Assembly: GCA_036924285.1 (NCBI GenBank)
Contig: JAYKYS010000007.1
Location: 7,998,001-8,062,000 of the forward strand
Source: Asterella californica
Lineage: Eukaryota > Streptophyta > Marchantiopsida > Marchantiales > Aytoniaceae
Direction of reading: 5' to 3'
DNA: 64,000 bases
Shown piece by piece: positions 43,820-56,899 of the stretch (positions within the stretch are counted from its first letter, which is position 1; every line of letters begins with the position of its first letter). Under the pieces are notes generated by a model that was given only the letters and a program-made list of their open reading frames with translations, was not told the DNA's origin and made no database searches. The position numbers and the translations under genes are program-made.

Positions 43820-46135
43820 CATTAGTTAAACGACTCGAGCTAGCTTACAAGGTTTATGTTAACTTTGGAAATCAGGAGGTGCTTTGGGTGGACGCAAGGA
43901 ATCAGGTCAACATCGTTTTTTAGGGCCATTCGATCCTTTCGAGTGCCGTTGCCGTGTTGAAAAATTTAAAGAAGAATTTACTGCTTTATGTCTTAGTGAT
44001 TGTAGCGAATCAACGGATTTTTTTGCGTGAAAATTCCTAAGCGTTGACAATCCAGAGCAGTCTAGGAGCGCGTACAAAACACAACTTTCTTCATGTCACT
44101 CACTTTCTGATGGGGCCGTTTATCCTCCAGCTACCTCCTTTACCCAGAGGACTGGACAGACAGTTCAAGAGAAACTCACAGACACACATCTTCTAGAAAG
44201 GATTTCCTGAGGGGAACCCCGAACGGGTTATGGAACGAGTTTCAAGTCATTCACCAGAAAAGCCTTGGGAAGGTGGTGAAGAACCAGGGGTGGAGTCAAC
44301 CCGTCGAGTCGGAAGAAAAGGGAAGGCATGCAGCAGTAGATCTCGATTTCAGTAAGAGAATTCCGTGAAAAGTCGCACAAGGATAGAAATGATTATCTAT
44401 CAGAAGCAGTAGATGATGCTGAAAAATCGACAAGGAATCATCCATCAGAAGCTGCAGATGAGAAGGACGACCATGAGCGAGCTCGAAGGCATGCCGGTGA
44501 AACATCACACAAGTACAGGATCGTTCACAAGCGGCAGATGAGAAGGAATTTCTGAGCTGTGGTCTTCTTACGGAAGCTTCTACGGCGCGATATGACACAA
44601 GTGCTGAGCAGGAGCTTCGCCCACCAGGATACGAGGGGAGAAGCAATCTTCACATGGCCAAGAATGGAGAGAAGGGAGACGGAGTTTAAGTAGAGAAAGT
44701 ACCAATCACCACAAGGAGTCAGATGAGTATGAAAGAAGCACGTCAAAATATAGTCATGAGAGGAGAGAAAGCAACGAAGTAGGAGCAGAGAAAGAACCGA
44801 TCATGAGACGGGATCATCAAGGTATGAAGAAGATAATAGCAAGTCTAGACACGGGCACGAGTGGGAAGGAGAGAACATAAACGAAGTCAAAGCAAACCAA
44901 GAAGTAGGGAAACTTGATGTGACTAATTCGCCGACTTCTTCTCGATAGCACTTGGTGCTACTTGTGTTCTTAATTGATTGCCCTCTAAACGACAGACTGA
45001 GTGACACCAGATGTTTACGAGGCTTTCGTGCTCGATTATGAATTAGATCCTACTTACTTAGTACACTCTTTAGACCTTTGTTGCAAGCTTAAGGTGTGTA
45101 TCTTCGGGTTTCAGACTGTACGCGATGAAGTGGTGTCAGTACTTTCTGTGTATGTCCTACCTCTCCGCACTTCTACTTTTACGGACTACCTTCGAAGTGT
45201 ATGCATTTAAGTTCTTGCGCATAGACCGAAATATATCCAACCAGGTCCTCTGGAATTAGTTGTATATGTTCAAGAGGATCGAAAAAGAAATAGGTCCGCC
45301 CGTTCTGGTTGCCGTCTGGTGAAAGTGGCTTGGGCTTGAGATGGTCCGCATCTGGAAGATAGACTCCTAGATGACACGCGTTGAATGGAGGATTATCGCA
45401 AAAGAGTTGCGATAATCCTCGTTTGGACACGGTCACGAGTCTGCATGCTCACGGACAACGTGGTATGGAGGTTAAGTAGATTGAAGATCATTGAACCAGT
45501 GATTTTAGCACGAGAAGATTCTTCTGAAGCAGTTGTTGCATCAAGCATCGATCGCTATGAGAAAAGTAACCAACTGGGGAGACCAAGTAAGTGTATATAT
45601 GATCAGGAAGCCCTTGGAGCTATCCATCACGGGAAGGTAATGAACATGGTGCTGCTAGAAAGAACAAATAATTTCGAGCCCTGCAATTGCTTCTGGAAGG
45701 TGTTGCGGAGAAAAGGCCAAAGAAGCCACTCTTCAGCATAAGGAAGGTATCCCCATCAGACCTGTTGCCAGAGATGCAAGGGCCATTAGAGAACATCCTC
45801 TCCAGTCGGGGATCTTTGTATCGCATTGCAAGAGAGCAGCTGAGCTGAGCTGAGCGTGTGGAGAGTGATCTGCCACCACGGATAAAAAAGATAATTCAGA
45901 TGCTCTAGTATGTGCATCAAGGTGGCCCAATATGATTCCAGTAGACGAAGACTGGAAAGCTGAAACAGAACTTGGCTTGACTTCTTGTTGATCTAGCTTT
46001 TCAAACTACCTCAACTTATCCTCAAACAGAATTGGATTACCTTTCATATTTATGTTTAAATAGGTTTCAAGGAATTATATCTAGAGCTCATAATGATCTT
46101 AGAGGTGATTTTCTTCTGATTCTGACCGGTAGTAA
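43820..46135 (+). pseudogene. Partial duplicate of the U11/U12-35K locus
   Basis: Homologous to 24509-27305. It begins inside intron 5, keeps the acceptor and start of exon 6 (43876 onward: [14 protein letters not shown] codons, then a stop where the gene has an open frame), lacks the exon 6 donor, intron 6 and exon 7, and resumes in intron 7 and exon 8 (44110-44920). Exon 8 has several small deletions that shift the frame. There is no promoter or first five exons, so it cannot encode a functional protein. The 3' flank is carried along to about 46135 with indels. Confidence 0.85.
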
Positions 46136-48880
46136 ATTTCATAAATAAAATCAATTTTATTATTATAAGATATTAATGTATAAAATTTAATCAGTCTAAC
46201 CTATTCATCATAAACTATTCCTGTACAGTATTTCAATTCACATATTAAACTATTTGTTCAAGGATAAAAAAGAAATGATTATTTATTTGAGCGAATGAAC
46301 ATTCTAATATTAAGAGACGTATTCTCGTTCCTGAACAACAATCAGTCATATTAAAAGTATAAATGGATAATAACATAAAATGATAAATATTTTTTATCTT
46401 TATAACCAATTCTCTCTTGAAGTTTCTTATACGTATGTGACTCTATATTTGTCAATTCAGTTCGAAAATATGAGTACAGATCAATAATGCTAATATTTTT
46501 ATTTGCGGTGGAGTTTATAATCATGCTATTTGAATATATATCCAAAAACATCTGACATCGTCGTGTAGTCAATAGTCTGGTAACTGGATCTGGTTACTGG
46601 TACGGTTACGTTGATTTCCTTGGGTGAGGATTCTTATACCAGCTGCAACTGAAAACAAGAATCCGGAGAAGTTCCAAAGTTTGATGTGTATTCTTAGCAG
46701 AGACATGAAATTCTGGCCTGAGGGCAAACGCAGTACTTCACCAGTCAGGAAAATGACAAATATAAGAATCAAAAAGTTCTTGTTTGTTCTCTATGTACCT
46801 AGCTAGAGAGAGTACATACAGAACAAAACAAGATTAGCTCCTTAGCTATAAATGCAGCCGTACAGTATTTGGTTAGAGCTGAAAGAGAAATCTCCTTGAG
46901 AGCAGTAATAATAACAACACTCTTTACTGAAAACAGCGTTTACAACATCATTTTACAGGTAAGATCAAGGTATATTAGAGTTACGAGCAATAGTAAGGAT
47001 TCCAAGTGATTACTTGCTGTTTTTGTTTCACAATCTTGAGAAGCTGAAAAACATCAAGTTATCATCGATAAGATCTGGATTCTAGTTTCATGTCTAACGT
47101 ATCAGACGCAACAGAAAGAGGCTATCCAGGGTGGGTTAGGTTAAATTATCTCCCTATTTATCTAGTAATATGTATAATTATTTTTATCATGATATAATGT
47201 ACATAAAACATATTAACGTTTCTTCGCTTAAGATGATGATTATAACCTTATGATGATTATTGGATTTGGTTATATATACAGATTTTGATCGACTCATATA
47301 TAAAAATTTGTTTCTTGAATACTCAATGAAGATATGTAATGCACTATGATTTAAACTTTTTTTCTGAACTTGGTTTATTCACGAATTCTTGCTCTTGAAG
47401 TTCTCTTATCACTATTCAGTGAACACTTTCTTGCGAGTGATACGATTTTACGAGGTGAATAGTTTTACTGGAATTTAAAATAATTTTACATGTACATGAG
47501 CTAATCTGTTTGATAAAACTTGCTAAGAGAATGAATTTGTGAACTAGATTTCAGAGGATATTTAGAAAAAGATACAACTGTAAGCTTAGGTTCTCACTCA
47601 ATGTGCTTGCTAAAATAATCACGTGCAACTGGATGGCTGGCGTACAGGTATTTATGATACCGTTGTAGATATAATACAACTCTTAAATATATGTAGAATA
47701 AGTGATATGCTTTTTCTGTTTCCAAGATATCATGAAAAAATTCTTTAGTAGAATAATTAGGAATGTTAAATTGAATTTTGTATTGGATAAGTTCTACTGT
47801 TCAATACTAAGTCTTTAGCTTATTCAATCTATAGCGATGGTATAACGGAATTAGAGTATAATGTCAAAACTGTCCTAGGTTAGACATCTATGGTGTGCAA
47901 AAGTTATAAATAAATTAGGAGACACCCATAACTCTAAAGACTAGTGAACACACTTATATCATAAATACCATATAACCATAAAGCACACGATTGTATTCTT
48001 TGAAATTTTACAAGAACTAATAATTTTTATTTATCTATGGTATTATATTCATCATTCTGAAAATGCAGCACAGTTGTGCAATATCGGATCAAACGAAGGA
48101 TATTTTGTTCTTAACTCTCTACCGAATATATTACCATAAACTTAATATTTTCGTATATTATATTAAATATATATTACGAAGTCTCTTTTTGTACCTTTTT
48201 CTGTTCTGTACAAATACCATATAAACTCCAATTAACTAATTCAATAATGTATTTTGTACAATGAAGATTAATTTAAATTTTACAACTGTTTACTATTCTA
48301 ATATATATCTTTATATAAAATTCAAATATCTGTTAATCGATTATGCTTCTTTGGTAGAATTATAAATAATGACACACCAGACTGCAAGTTGAATAGAAGT
48401 TGCATACAACCAACAGAATCAACATAAAAAACTCCTTAAACCTCTTGCATGACTACTAGTGCTCCTGTAACGCAGTAGATCGTAATTTGCGGGTTCGTTC
48501 TCAAAAACCTGAGAAATTTAACCGTTACGTAGAAAATGGTTATCTTGATTACATAATCATTTCAACATGGAATCTGTGAATTTAGGAATTAAATTAAAGC
48601 TCGTCACTATTTTTACAAGTTGTGATTTATCTCAAAACAAACAACTTAGTACTGAATAAGAAATATTAATATAAAGATTTCAGAGTATTTTTGGAGTTGA
48701 AGAGAATATATATTTTCCTTCCGACTCAAAGTACACTGCGAGCATAAAACGAACATCCCTTTTCAGGCTGTTATACTCACACAAAGAAAAAGTGGAGTTT
48801 ATAATGCAAAATAATGCTAGTATGGCTCAGGCTTAAGTTCATGTATTGTATACAGATGTAACTAATTCGAAAATCACTTT
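46135..48880. other. AT-rich stretch inside the duplicate
   Basis: No gene or clear repeat is recognisable. It occupies the place of 27305-31390 of the source region but shows no obvious similarity to it, so one of the two copies was probably replaced, deleted or filled by insertion. Confidence 0.35.
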
Positions 48881-49769
48881 TCATAATACTAGCTCGCGGC
48901 AAAAGCCGAGATGAACATGTCTGTCCATAATAAACTCGCTTTTTGTCTGTATAATCAAGGCTCACCCACCACCCCACCTCACCGCCACAAAGGTCGACAT
49001 TTAGCTCCATGATGATGAGTATGAAGTTGACTGGCCATCTGCTCAGTTAATCCGAGGATCCGAGGAGGGGAGGGACGGCTGATTGATCCACTCATCTTCT
49101 CGTCTAGTACTACGGTACCAGTACGTGATATATATACCTTTGTTCTCTTCACATGCATGGCGAGCATGGTGAATTTGTTGTGTGGCTGCTGCTGCAGCGG
49201 CAAGCTTCACGGCTGCTATGTGGAAACTTCCTTGTTTCTGCGTATCAGCCTACAACAGACTTATGGAGTATGTACTTTCCATACGTACCCACACTGTGCT
49301 ACGGTCAGGCCCAGCCCAGCCAGCCAAGCTGAGGATGCAGGACATGAATTCAACTGCCCTTGATCTTCCAAAAGCCAGATGAGATGCATGAGATATACGA
49401 ATGATTTCAGACTCTCTCAGAAGTCAGAATAGTACGTACAGTCGAAAGAATCAAGGAATCAATGAATTTGAAGCAGGCCCCACAGAAAGCTTCTTTGAGA
49501 AAAACGTACAAATGGAAATGGGGCTTTGCTTCATTTCCTCTCTCTTGTTACTGCTTTTGTTGCTTGAGGGGTGGGGTACGTGTGATCATGATCAGTGAGC
49601 GACTGTGAGAGGGAAGAGTTTTGTGCCCAAGTTTAGATTAATCAGTACAGAGTCACTGTTTGCTTCAGCTGTTGGAATTAACAAGCTTATTCATTAATTT
49701 CATCAACAGTATTACAGTATGATCTAGATCTACTTGTCAATGAATGACTTGATGGTGCTCAGAAAGTCT
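48880..49769. repeat. Segmental duplication, copy of block 2
   Basis: Colinear with 31390-32165. The main difference is an extra stretch of about 95 bases at about 49212-49312, after gcaagcttcacg. Otherwise small indels and substitutions. It ends with gtgctcagaaag at 49769. Confidence 0.8.
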
Positions 49770-50474
49770 TGAATTTGAACACCTTCAAATTTCATATCAG
49801 ATCAACAACTATCCGACTCTGTTATTTTCTGTATCTCGTCCAGGCTTGTAGGCAGTCGTACAATATCTCGGACTGTACACGTAGCACGATATCATCATGA
49901 TCATGAGAAAAAAATGGTAATGAATGGAGAGTGTAATGTCAAATTCGAAAGTAACACAAAAGGTGAGGCGAAAAGGTATTTGACTCGAACCCCATAGCTA
50001 GCTGTTCAGGATATTAAACCTCATGATATGTATACGCATACAAAGAGTGGTGAGCTCCAGCAATTGGGAGTCAGTCAATCATCATGCCAAATCCAAGTCA
50101 CGTGAATGACTCGTATTTGGGACTAGTGGTGTAAGTACGGTGGAGGTAGCTAGCCACATACTGTACTGTAACAGTTCATGATCAGTCCAAGTACACGTAT
50201 CACACCGAATTTTGCAATCAATGTATATACGGTAGGCACCGTATATTTTACTCCATATAGACGACCTTTGATGGAAAGCAGAGTAAATAGGAATCATCCA
50301 GTGGTGGGATGTTGCATCATGTAAACAGCAGAATTTTCTTGTAATAATGATAAGGCTTTCCCCTTTCGTAGAACAGACATGAACGTAGATTTACTACAGT
50401 AACTCTCGAATCTGTTGAAAAAGCTTTGCTTGTCAGAATGGAATATAGACAGAGGTGGACAATACAGGAACAGT
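49770..50474. other. Unassigned stretch
   Basis: No gene recognised. Contains several tgtac/gtaca-rich short palindromes near 50130-50240. Confidence 0.3.
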
Positions 50475-50558
50475 GAAATGGATAATGGAGGGAAATGGCC
50501 AAGGTGAAGAGGAAATCCATCCTTGGCGTATGATCACAACAGGAAATAGTGGCTATAT

Positions 50559-50763
50559 CAGTGCTCGGGGAGTTTTTTCGTGAAAAATGGGAAATTTCCG
50601 GTAGAATGCAAAGCATATCGGCAATTGTCGGAAAATTTACCAAATCTACACTAAAAAGTAAATTTTCCCTTCGGAAAATTTCCGACAGATTTGATCCAAC
50701 ACCGGAAATTTTCGAAAAGTACCGGAAGTCACTACTCTAAAAACCGGAACTCCCCGAGCATTG
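50559..50763. mobile_element. hAT-type MITE, 205 bp
   Basis: Terminal inverted repeats begin CAGTGCTCGGGGAGTT (left) and CAATGCTCGGGGAGTT (right, minus strand). An exact 8-base target duplication, ggctatat, flanks it at 50551-50558 and 50764-50771. The paralogous copy B at 52050-52060 has a single ggctatat: an empty site. TIR start and 8-base duplication are typical of hAT elements. No coding capacity. Confidence 0.9.
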
Positions 50764-50805
50764 GGCTATATGTATACATGAGAGAGAGGCAGAGAAGGAA
50801 AATGG

Positions 50806-51139
50806 CAGAAATTCGCTTGATCACACCCCCAATACTTTTGCTTAGCTTGATAATATTCCTCTTAACGGTGTAACAGTAAATCCAATCAATTTATCTTATC
50901 CTTTTTCATTCCATTATTCTCAGACTGTGATTACATACATCTGTCTTCCCAAGTCGTCTAAAAGATTAGTACACATCAGACAATACATATATAGAGAAAA
51001 GATGTGTACAGTCCGAAATGTAACAAATGATTGGTTTTACAGTCTATAGCTAATCATGGGTGTGATCAACCACAGATCTTGAAGAGGGGTGTGATCAAGC
51101 TCAAGTAACCTACTAGGGGTGTGATCAAGCAAATATATG
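50806..51139. mobile_element. MITE, family A copy 2 (334 bp)
   Basis: Ends cagaaattcgcttgatcac (left) and catatatttgcttgatcac (right, minus strand). Further CTTGATCACACCCCT and GTTGATCACACCC repeats sit inside the right end at about 31-33-base steps; the left inner repeat is damaged. An exact 10-base duplication, aggaaaatgg, flanks it (50796-50805, 51140-51149), and copy B has the single empty site (gggaaatgg near 52090). Same family as 19896-20227. Confidence 0.9.
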
Positions 51140-51967
51140 AGGAAAATGGACATAGAACAGGAAAAATCTTTATACCAAATTGTGGAAATAGAGAGTTTAT
51201 TCCCGAGTCGATTTGTTTTGTTCTGTTTGGTGAGCTTTGTTGGACTGGTTTGGCTTAGACCAACAAAGGCTCGTTTGGGTTGACAATGTATATGGTCTAT
51301 AAGTACAGATGTTCAGTACCAGAGGAAACTTAAGAATTACCGATAAAGTTGTCGTCTTCAGATATTGTTGTACTATTGAGGACTGCTTCGAGTCAAGAGC
51401 TCCATGGGTGTAAACTACTTACACCTTATCCAGAACCATATCCCCTTGACATGTTCATTTCCGGTTGGATCACTTCAGTAAGGATTCTGCCTTTAGTTTC
51501 TATCAGCCCATCACTTGTGTGCTAGCTACTTTCTATTTTATGTTATTTTACTGTACTTGTAGTACATCATCTCGAAATTAACCAAATTATAAGCTCAATA
51601 TGACTGTTGGAAGTTATTTGCAAGTGAAGATAAACATCCATTCACAAGTTAGTCGATCGGACAAGTATAATATTTCAGTCAATGACATACATGAAAACGG
51701 ATAAATGAGATCTACATTGTTTAAGGTTATTCTCAGTCCACGTTGACTTATTTCACCAGGTAATACTTCTGTTGGAATAATCCAAAAGTTCATGGAAATG
51801 AGTTCTCATATCCTCAGAAATCTCAAACTATTCTCAAACTGTTAAGCTTTTTCTGACACTTCTAGGATAGAACAGTTACAGTTGTCCCTTTGCTTCGTTC
51901 CGACTTCATGATTGTTTGCTGAGATAAAAAGAGGCAACCCCCTTATAAAGTAATTTTTTACGAGGTT

Positions 51968-52798
51968 GATGGAGGAATAGTGAAATGAACGAAACTGCCC
52001 AACGCGAAGAAGTAATCCATCCCTGGGGTATGATCACAAAAAGAAGGAGTGGCTATATGTATATATTAGAGAGAAACAGAGAAGGGAAATGGACACACAA
52101 AATAAATTGTGGAATTGTAGAAGTAGAGAGTTCATTCTCACTCCATTTGGTTTGTCCAGTTGGCGTGAGCTTTGTTGGACTGATTTGGCTTAGACCAACA
52201 AAGGCTAGTTTTGGTTGACAATGAATAAGTAAGTACGGATATACAGGAAAAGGGGAAACTTAAATATTACCGATAAAGTTGTCCTCTTCAAATATTCGCA
52301 TACTATTCTGCAGGACTGCTCCGAGTCAAGAGTCCTTGTGTGTATTTTTTTGTACACTAGTTAGGCTCTTGCACCTAATCCACATACTCCTTGGACATGT
52401 TCATTTCTGCTAGGATCACTTCAATAAGGATTCTTCGGTCAATTTCTATCAGTCCATCTTAAAAATTCTGAAAGTTTGTTTGCTGTTTAGTTTTCTATTT
52501 CAACTTTATGTTATTTTACTGTGCTTGTAGTAAATCGTCTTTAATTTACCTGATTATAAGGCTATGACTGAGGGTAGTTATTTGCAACTGGAGATAAACT
52601 TTCACTGGGTTCAATTCTTCTCATTCACAAGTAGACTGTGACAAATATTATATTAGAATCATACATCAAAAGAGATAAATGCGATGGATGTATTGTTTAA
52701 GGTTATTCTCAGTCCATGTTTATTTCATCAGGTAATATTTCGGTTGAAATAATTCAAAGTTCATAGGTACATGGAAATGCGTTTTCATATCTTCAGAG
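51968..52798. repeat. Tandem unit, copy B (left part)
   Basis: Uninterrupted counterpart of copy A, without the two MITEs, up to the 8-base string cttcagag at 52791-52798, where the large MULE inserted. It continues at 58655. Confidence 0.75.
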
Positions 52799-52930
52799 AC
52801 AGAAACTTACTTGGTCGGGTTTGGCACGAGTTTTATCTTTTTGGTCATACCCTTAACTTGTAAACTCGCTTTGGTCAAACCTCATGACAATCGAGCTGGT
52901 CGTTTATCCTATGAGGTTGTCATGGTGATA
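52799..52930 (+). repeat. Left terminal inverted repeat of the MULE
   Basis: About 130 bases, inverted relative to 58515-58646 with scattered mismatches and small indels. Confidence 0.85.
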
Positions 52931-54239
52931 GATTCATATCCAGTGTGGATTGTTAAGCAGTAGCAACACATTGCATGAGCTATCAAAGCAATCAGATCCA
53001 AGTGCGAGATGTGTAGATGAGCGTTGGAGGTTGAATTGAAGGTTCACGCGTCTGCAAGTTGGAGACTGAATTGATAATTCGGTTGAGCAAGATGACTGAA
53101 GGTTTGCACGCCTGCAGACAATCGAATCTTACAGAAGTGAGATGGGAGAGAAATGTAGTATGAAGCAAGACGAGACAGCTTAGAAGAAATTACAAATCAG
53201 TAGTATTTCTTGTGTGATGGACTCAGACCTGCCGAGGCGAATGTTGGATCTCGAGAATCGTTGAGTGCATTTGAAATTTAGCAAAGGCATATGGATGAGT
53301 TAAGCAGCCGTGATCATGATCTCCAAGACAGGACATAGGAATAGGTTGGAGAAGCTGCGAGTAGACTTCGATGATGAGAGGAACTAGAATGTTTTGCAGA
53401 GTTTGAATGGTCTATTCAATGCTAGTCTTTTCTTCATAGTCGTGTGTATCAAAGGACGAAATCAATCTCTTCCTGCAGAGTTCGGTTGCAAATACAATTT
53501 TAGATTGAAAGTCAAGAAACAGATTTCTGATGCTCATTTAGGTGTACTTGTTCGAGATTTCTCTTTTCAGATACCTTAGAGGTCGATTCACAAACCTACA
53601 AGCTCCGGATGCTATAAACACACTACAAAATGTTTTGGACTAGTATTTCAATTTGAGCAACCGACAGCAGCAAAAAGGTATGAGCTCCCTGTTTGATTTA
53701 TCAGAGCTGGTATATAATGGAATGACCTTGTGATCTATGAAGCCAATCCCTAGCTAACTCACGGCCATGCCAGATCTCCTCTTGAAGATGAGCAATTCTG
53801 ATGTTTTGATCATATGCAATCTTGTTGCTCAATAATTTAGCTAAAAACTTTGAAATTAGTTTTTAGCTAAAATACTGATACTTAACCACGTCAACTTGCT
53901 AAGTGGTGCGGACAAGTATGTACAAGCTTGCATACTGTTATTTTGATTCTTCGTTGGATTCTGACTCTCCACAATGAGAATGATTTAAAACTCTACTTGA
54001 GATAGGTGCTACACTGTAATCGCGAAGGACTATATGCCCATCAGTTAAATAACGCAATCTCTCATCAGCACGGTCATTTTTCATCCAAGATTGTACCTTC
54101 TACTCAACATGCGTTTGTCTTTCATTTTGACTACACGTTCTAGGATGGGAGTACAGAGGCGATTACGTCTCTTAGTGAACTCAACAAAACTGATATCGTA
54201 CGACAAGGAGTGATTTAGTGGAAGGAGGGACAGATTGCC

Positions 54240-54860
54240 TTGAAGAACAAATGTGAGACCTTCAAAACTAACTTTGAAAAAGGAGGATTGAAGCAAGATT
54301 TAGAGGAGTATTTTGCACAACATATTGAGGCATCAGTAGAAGCTGCAGCTTATGGGGTTGAGATGGTGAAAGATAAAGATAGTACTTTTGAGACGTAGGT
54401 AGAAGCGAGAGAAGTATGGAGTCATGCTGTGACCACAATGGAGAAGGGAAAAACAACAAGGGACGAGTTACTCAAGGTGGCCATGGTAATCAGAAGCGCT
54501 ACTGGATGGAGTGATCTAGTAGATACAATGTCTATATATGCTTATTTGACCAAGTGTCAACATGAGGCTCTCATGGAAGAAAAGCGCAGAGGAGATGATG
54601 CAGGTCCTAGTGAGGAGAGAAGTACTCTTAAGACGCAGTGACGAGGAGAGAAACCTCGGCAAGACACTACACTGGTGGTGAGAAGAGATTAGGGAGGAAG
54701 TCTCACCATCTACCCAGAGAAATCAGAAAAGAATAAGAAAAGTAAACTTTCTATCTACAAGCTGCAATCAGATATTGAAGCAGCTACAGACTTGAAGGGA
54801 GTGTTAGAAGAGAAAGTACTCAACGCGAAGATTGAGTTTATTCTATGAGAGATACTTCCT
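54240..54860 (+). pseudogene. Unknown helical ORF inside the MULE
   Basis: One plus frame reads from about 54240 to 54641 with a single stop near 54396, then continues with two more stops to about 54848. It is rich in Glu/Lys/Ala with motifs such as EEYFAQHIEASVEAAAYGVE, VWSHAVTTMEKGKTTRDELL and EALMEEKRRGDD, consistent with a coiled-coil or helical protein. I do not recognise it. It lies directly upstream of the transposase core in the same direction, so it may be the transposase N-terminal region, an accessory ORF, or a captured host fragment. Confidence 0.45.
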
Positions 54861-54899
54861 TTCTGTCAGAAAATATAGGTATTGATGTGTGTCATAGCA

Positions 54900-55250
54900 A
54901 AAACCGCAAGTTCTCATGTCAAATATTCATGGCCTCTGTGCTAGATGGACGGAACAAGTCTAACATCATAGCTTTCGCTATAGCACCAGTGGAAAGCACA
55001 AAAATCTGACGTTGATTTTGCAAGCTGCTGAAAGAAACAATCGGGAGTATGATGATGATAGATACACTCATAATCTTTGATCGGTAGAAAGGCTTGAATG
55101 TAGTTGTTGTAGAGGTGTTTCTAGAATTTGTTCATGATCACTATACTCAACATCTTCAAATGAATGTGCATAGATGTTTGGATAAGTGTGCGGAGTTGTT
55201 GTTCAAAGAGTTGATATACGACAACACGTTGACGGAGTTGGGTATCTGAA
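54900..55250 (+). pseudogene. MULE transposase core remnant
   Basis: One plus frame starting near 54910 shows the pattern of MULE-type DDE transposases: VLDGRNKSNIIAFAIAPVES (the first catalytic region with Asp-Gly), then after stops LLKETIGSM, IIFDRxKGLNVVVVEVF (the second catalytic Asp region, with a stop where Gln is usual) and HDHYTQHLQMN (the CxxHL-type motif, here with Tyr-Thr). In-frame stops lie near 55006, 55012 and 55085. The enzyme is dead. The order and spacing are as expected for the family. Confidence 0.75.
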
Positions 55251-55689
55251 CTCTTACAAACTTTTCGTGTTGTTTGCATTCGCTTAGTCTTGCAGTATTT
55301 AGCAGTCCTTGAAATAATGTAAAGTTGTCATTCTTTATCACACACGACTGACTATACAGAATGTCATGCGCACATATAATATTTTGGGACATGAAAGTTG
55401 ATGAATGTCCAACGAATCTATTCGACTGGATATGATATTCGAATAACTTGTCGTCAATATATCAAAACTCTCTTCCAACTTTTGCTTTATAAGGACTGAA
55501 ACCTGCAGTCGGATGTGACCTTCTGCCAATAGCCGTCCGTAGAAGTAGACACAAAATAATGAAGATTCTTAACGGAGGATATGTAGTCGTAGAAGCAGAG
55601 TCCGTGCATTCTCAAGTCACAAACATGACATACCTCCTCCATGATGAAAGGGGTATGCAAGCTACTGTGCTTTTAGTGGAAAGGTGAGT

Positions 55690-55775
55690 TCCATCCAGTA
55701 GAACTCATTATGTGTATGATAAATGTAAAGGTAGATGTCATAATGCGAGGACATGCGATAGGAATGGTTGAGATT
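55690..55775 (+). pseudogene. Zinc-knuckle remnant of the MULE transposase
   Basis: The plus-strand peptide YDKCKGRCHNARTCDR matches the C-terminal CCHC knuckle of MULE transposases. The first Cys is replaced by Tyr (three residues before KC), a change one base can cause. It lies about 450 bases after the core, a reasonable distance. Confidence 0.65.
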
Positions 55776-56899
55776 TGACATCCTCAGATGATGCGAGGAT
55801 AGACTTACAGAGTGTAATAATGTGTTCCGAAGGTCAGCTTATGTACCTACTACTGACCCAGTTGTTCGATGGACTCAGAATACCCAAACATTGATCTCGA
55901 TTCAGAATGTGGCATCAGTGACGCATAGAAGATTGCATAGGATGTTTATATGGTAGTTGGTATGATGATGGTAGTTTACATAGGTTTAAAAAAAAAATTC
56001 CTTTAGTTGATAATGCGCAGGCTTTTGCTATCCAGCACTTGTATGGACAAAATTTAATATGAATAAAATTTAATAATATATTATATAAGTCTTAACCACA
56101 AATAAACTAAAGGTTTTGGATAAACACGGTTACAATGCACAAGGTTTTACAATAAACCGTTGAATACAGTGCACATGGTTAGACATAAATCCTACACCCT
56201 AAGTCTACCTACTGAGTACTATACTAAGATGTTATACAAGACAATGACAACCACGTCTCATTTTCCAAGTGAAAGATTGCACAATCCGTGTTTTGGTCAT
56301 TATAGTAGCATCTTCATAGAAGCGATTGGATCGATGAGAATCGGATGAGAGAGACAATATATGTTTGATAGTCGCACTGACATTGAGTTCTCATAGGAAC
56401 TATGAGTCCTCAGACTGGAGATGAGTCAAATCGGGACTTGAAGATGGATCGAATGAGAGATTGAAAGCAGACCTCGATCGTTGGCTGAAGATAGAAAGTT
56501 GTGGATTGAAGGCAGACCTAATTGCGATTTCGATCATTGGCTGAAGACTGAAGCATGTGGACTGAAGTCAAGCCGAATCTCGACCTGAAGACGGATCGAC
56601 TCACTAGCTGAAAGCGGATCGAATTGGAACTGAAGGCAGGCCAAATCGCTACGTGATCAAGAGATGATGCCAAAAGTGATTGTGTCGAATCGTTGAGTTC
56701 TTGGTCAATCGAGGGGGGTGGTACCGAGAGCGATTGAGCCAAATCGAGTCTTATTGCGATTCAAGGTTTTAGGTCTACGAGCTGAACTCCGTGCGATATC
56801 TTTATGAGATCATGACGTCCCAAACCATTATGTACAAAGCCACGGTCTACTCAATGAAAGACTAGTGAGACAGCCAAGAAAACTTGTCTTCAGCTTGCA

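Larger units (their letters stand above)
50475..51960. repeat. Tandem unit, copy A (with two nested insertions)
   Basis: About 930 bases of unit sequence plus two MITEs. It aligns head to tail with copy B (51968-52798 and 58655-58775). Shared strings include gtatgatcacaa, gaccaacaaaggct, gttgtc(g/c)tcttca and gaacagttacagttgtcccttt. Non-coding; the identity of the unit is unknown and it could be a pair of LTR-like sequences. Confidence 0.75.

Noticed and set aside
43561..43923. A 120-codon frame with a His-rich run joining AP2 and U11/U12-35K sequences
   Set aside because: It crosses the duplication breakpoint at about 43819 and mixes wrong frames of both genes; a real fusion gene is not supported.
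43820..44930. A processed (retroposed) pseudogene of U11/U12-35K
   Set aside because: Intron 5 and intron 7 sequence and 3' flanking DNA are present in the copy, so it is a DNA-level duplication.
48470..48530. A possible tRNA gene (gggttcg-type loop)
   Set aside because: I could not fit acceptor, D and anticodon stems around it.
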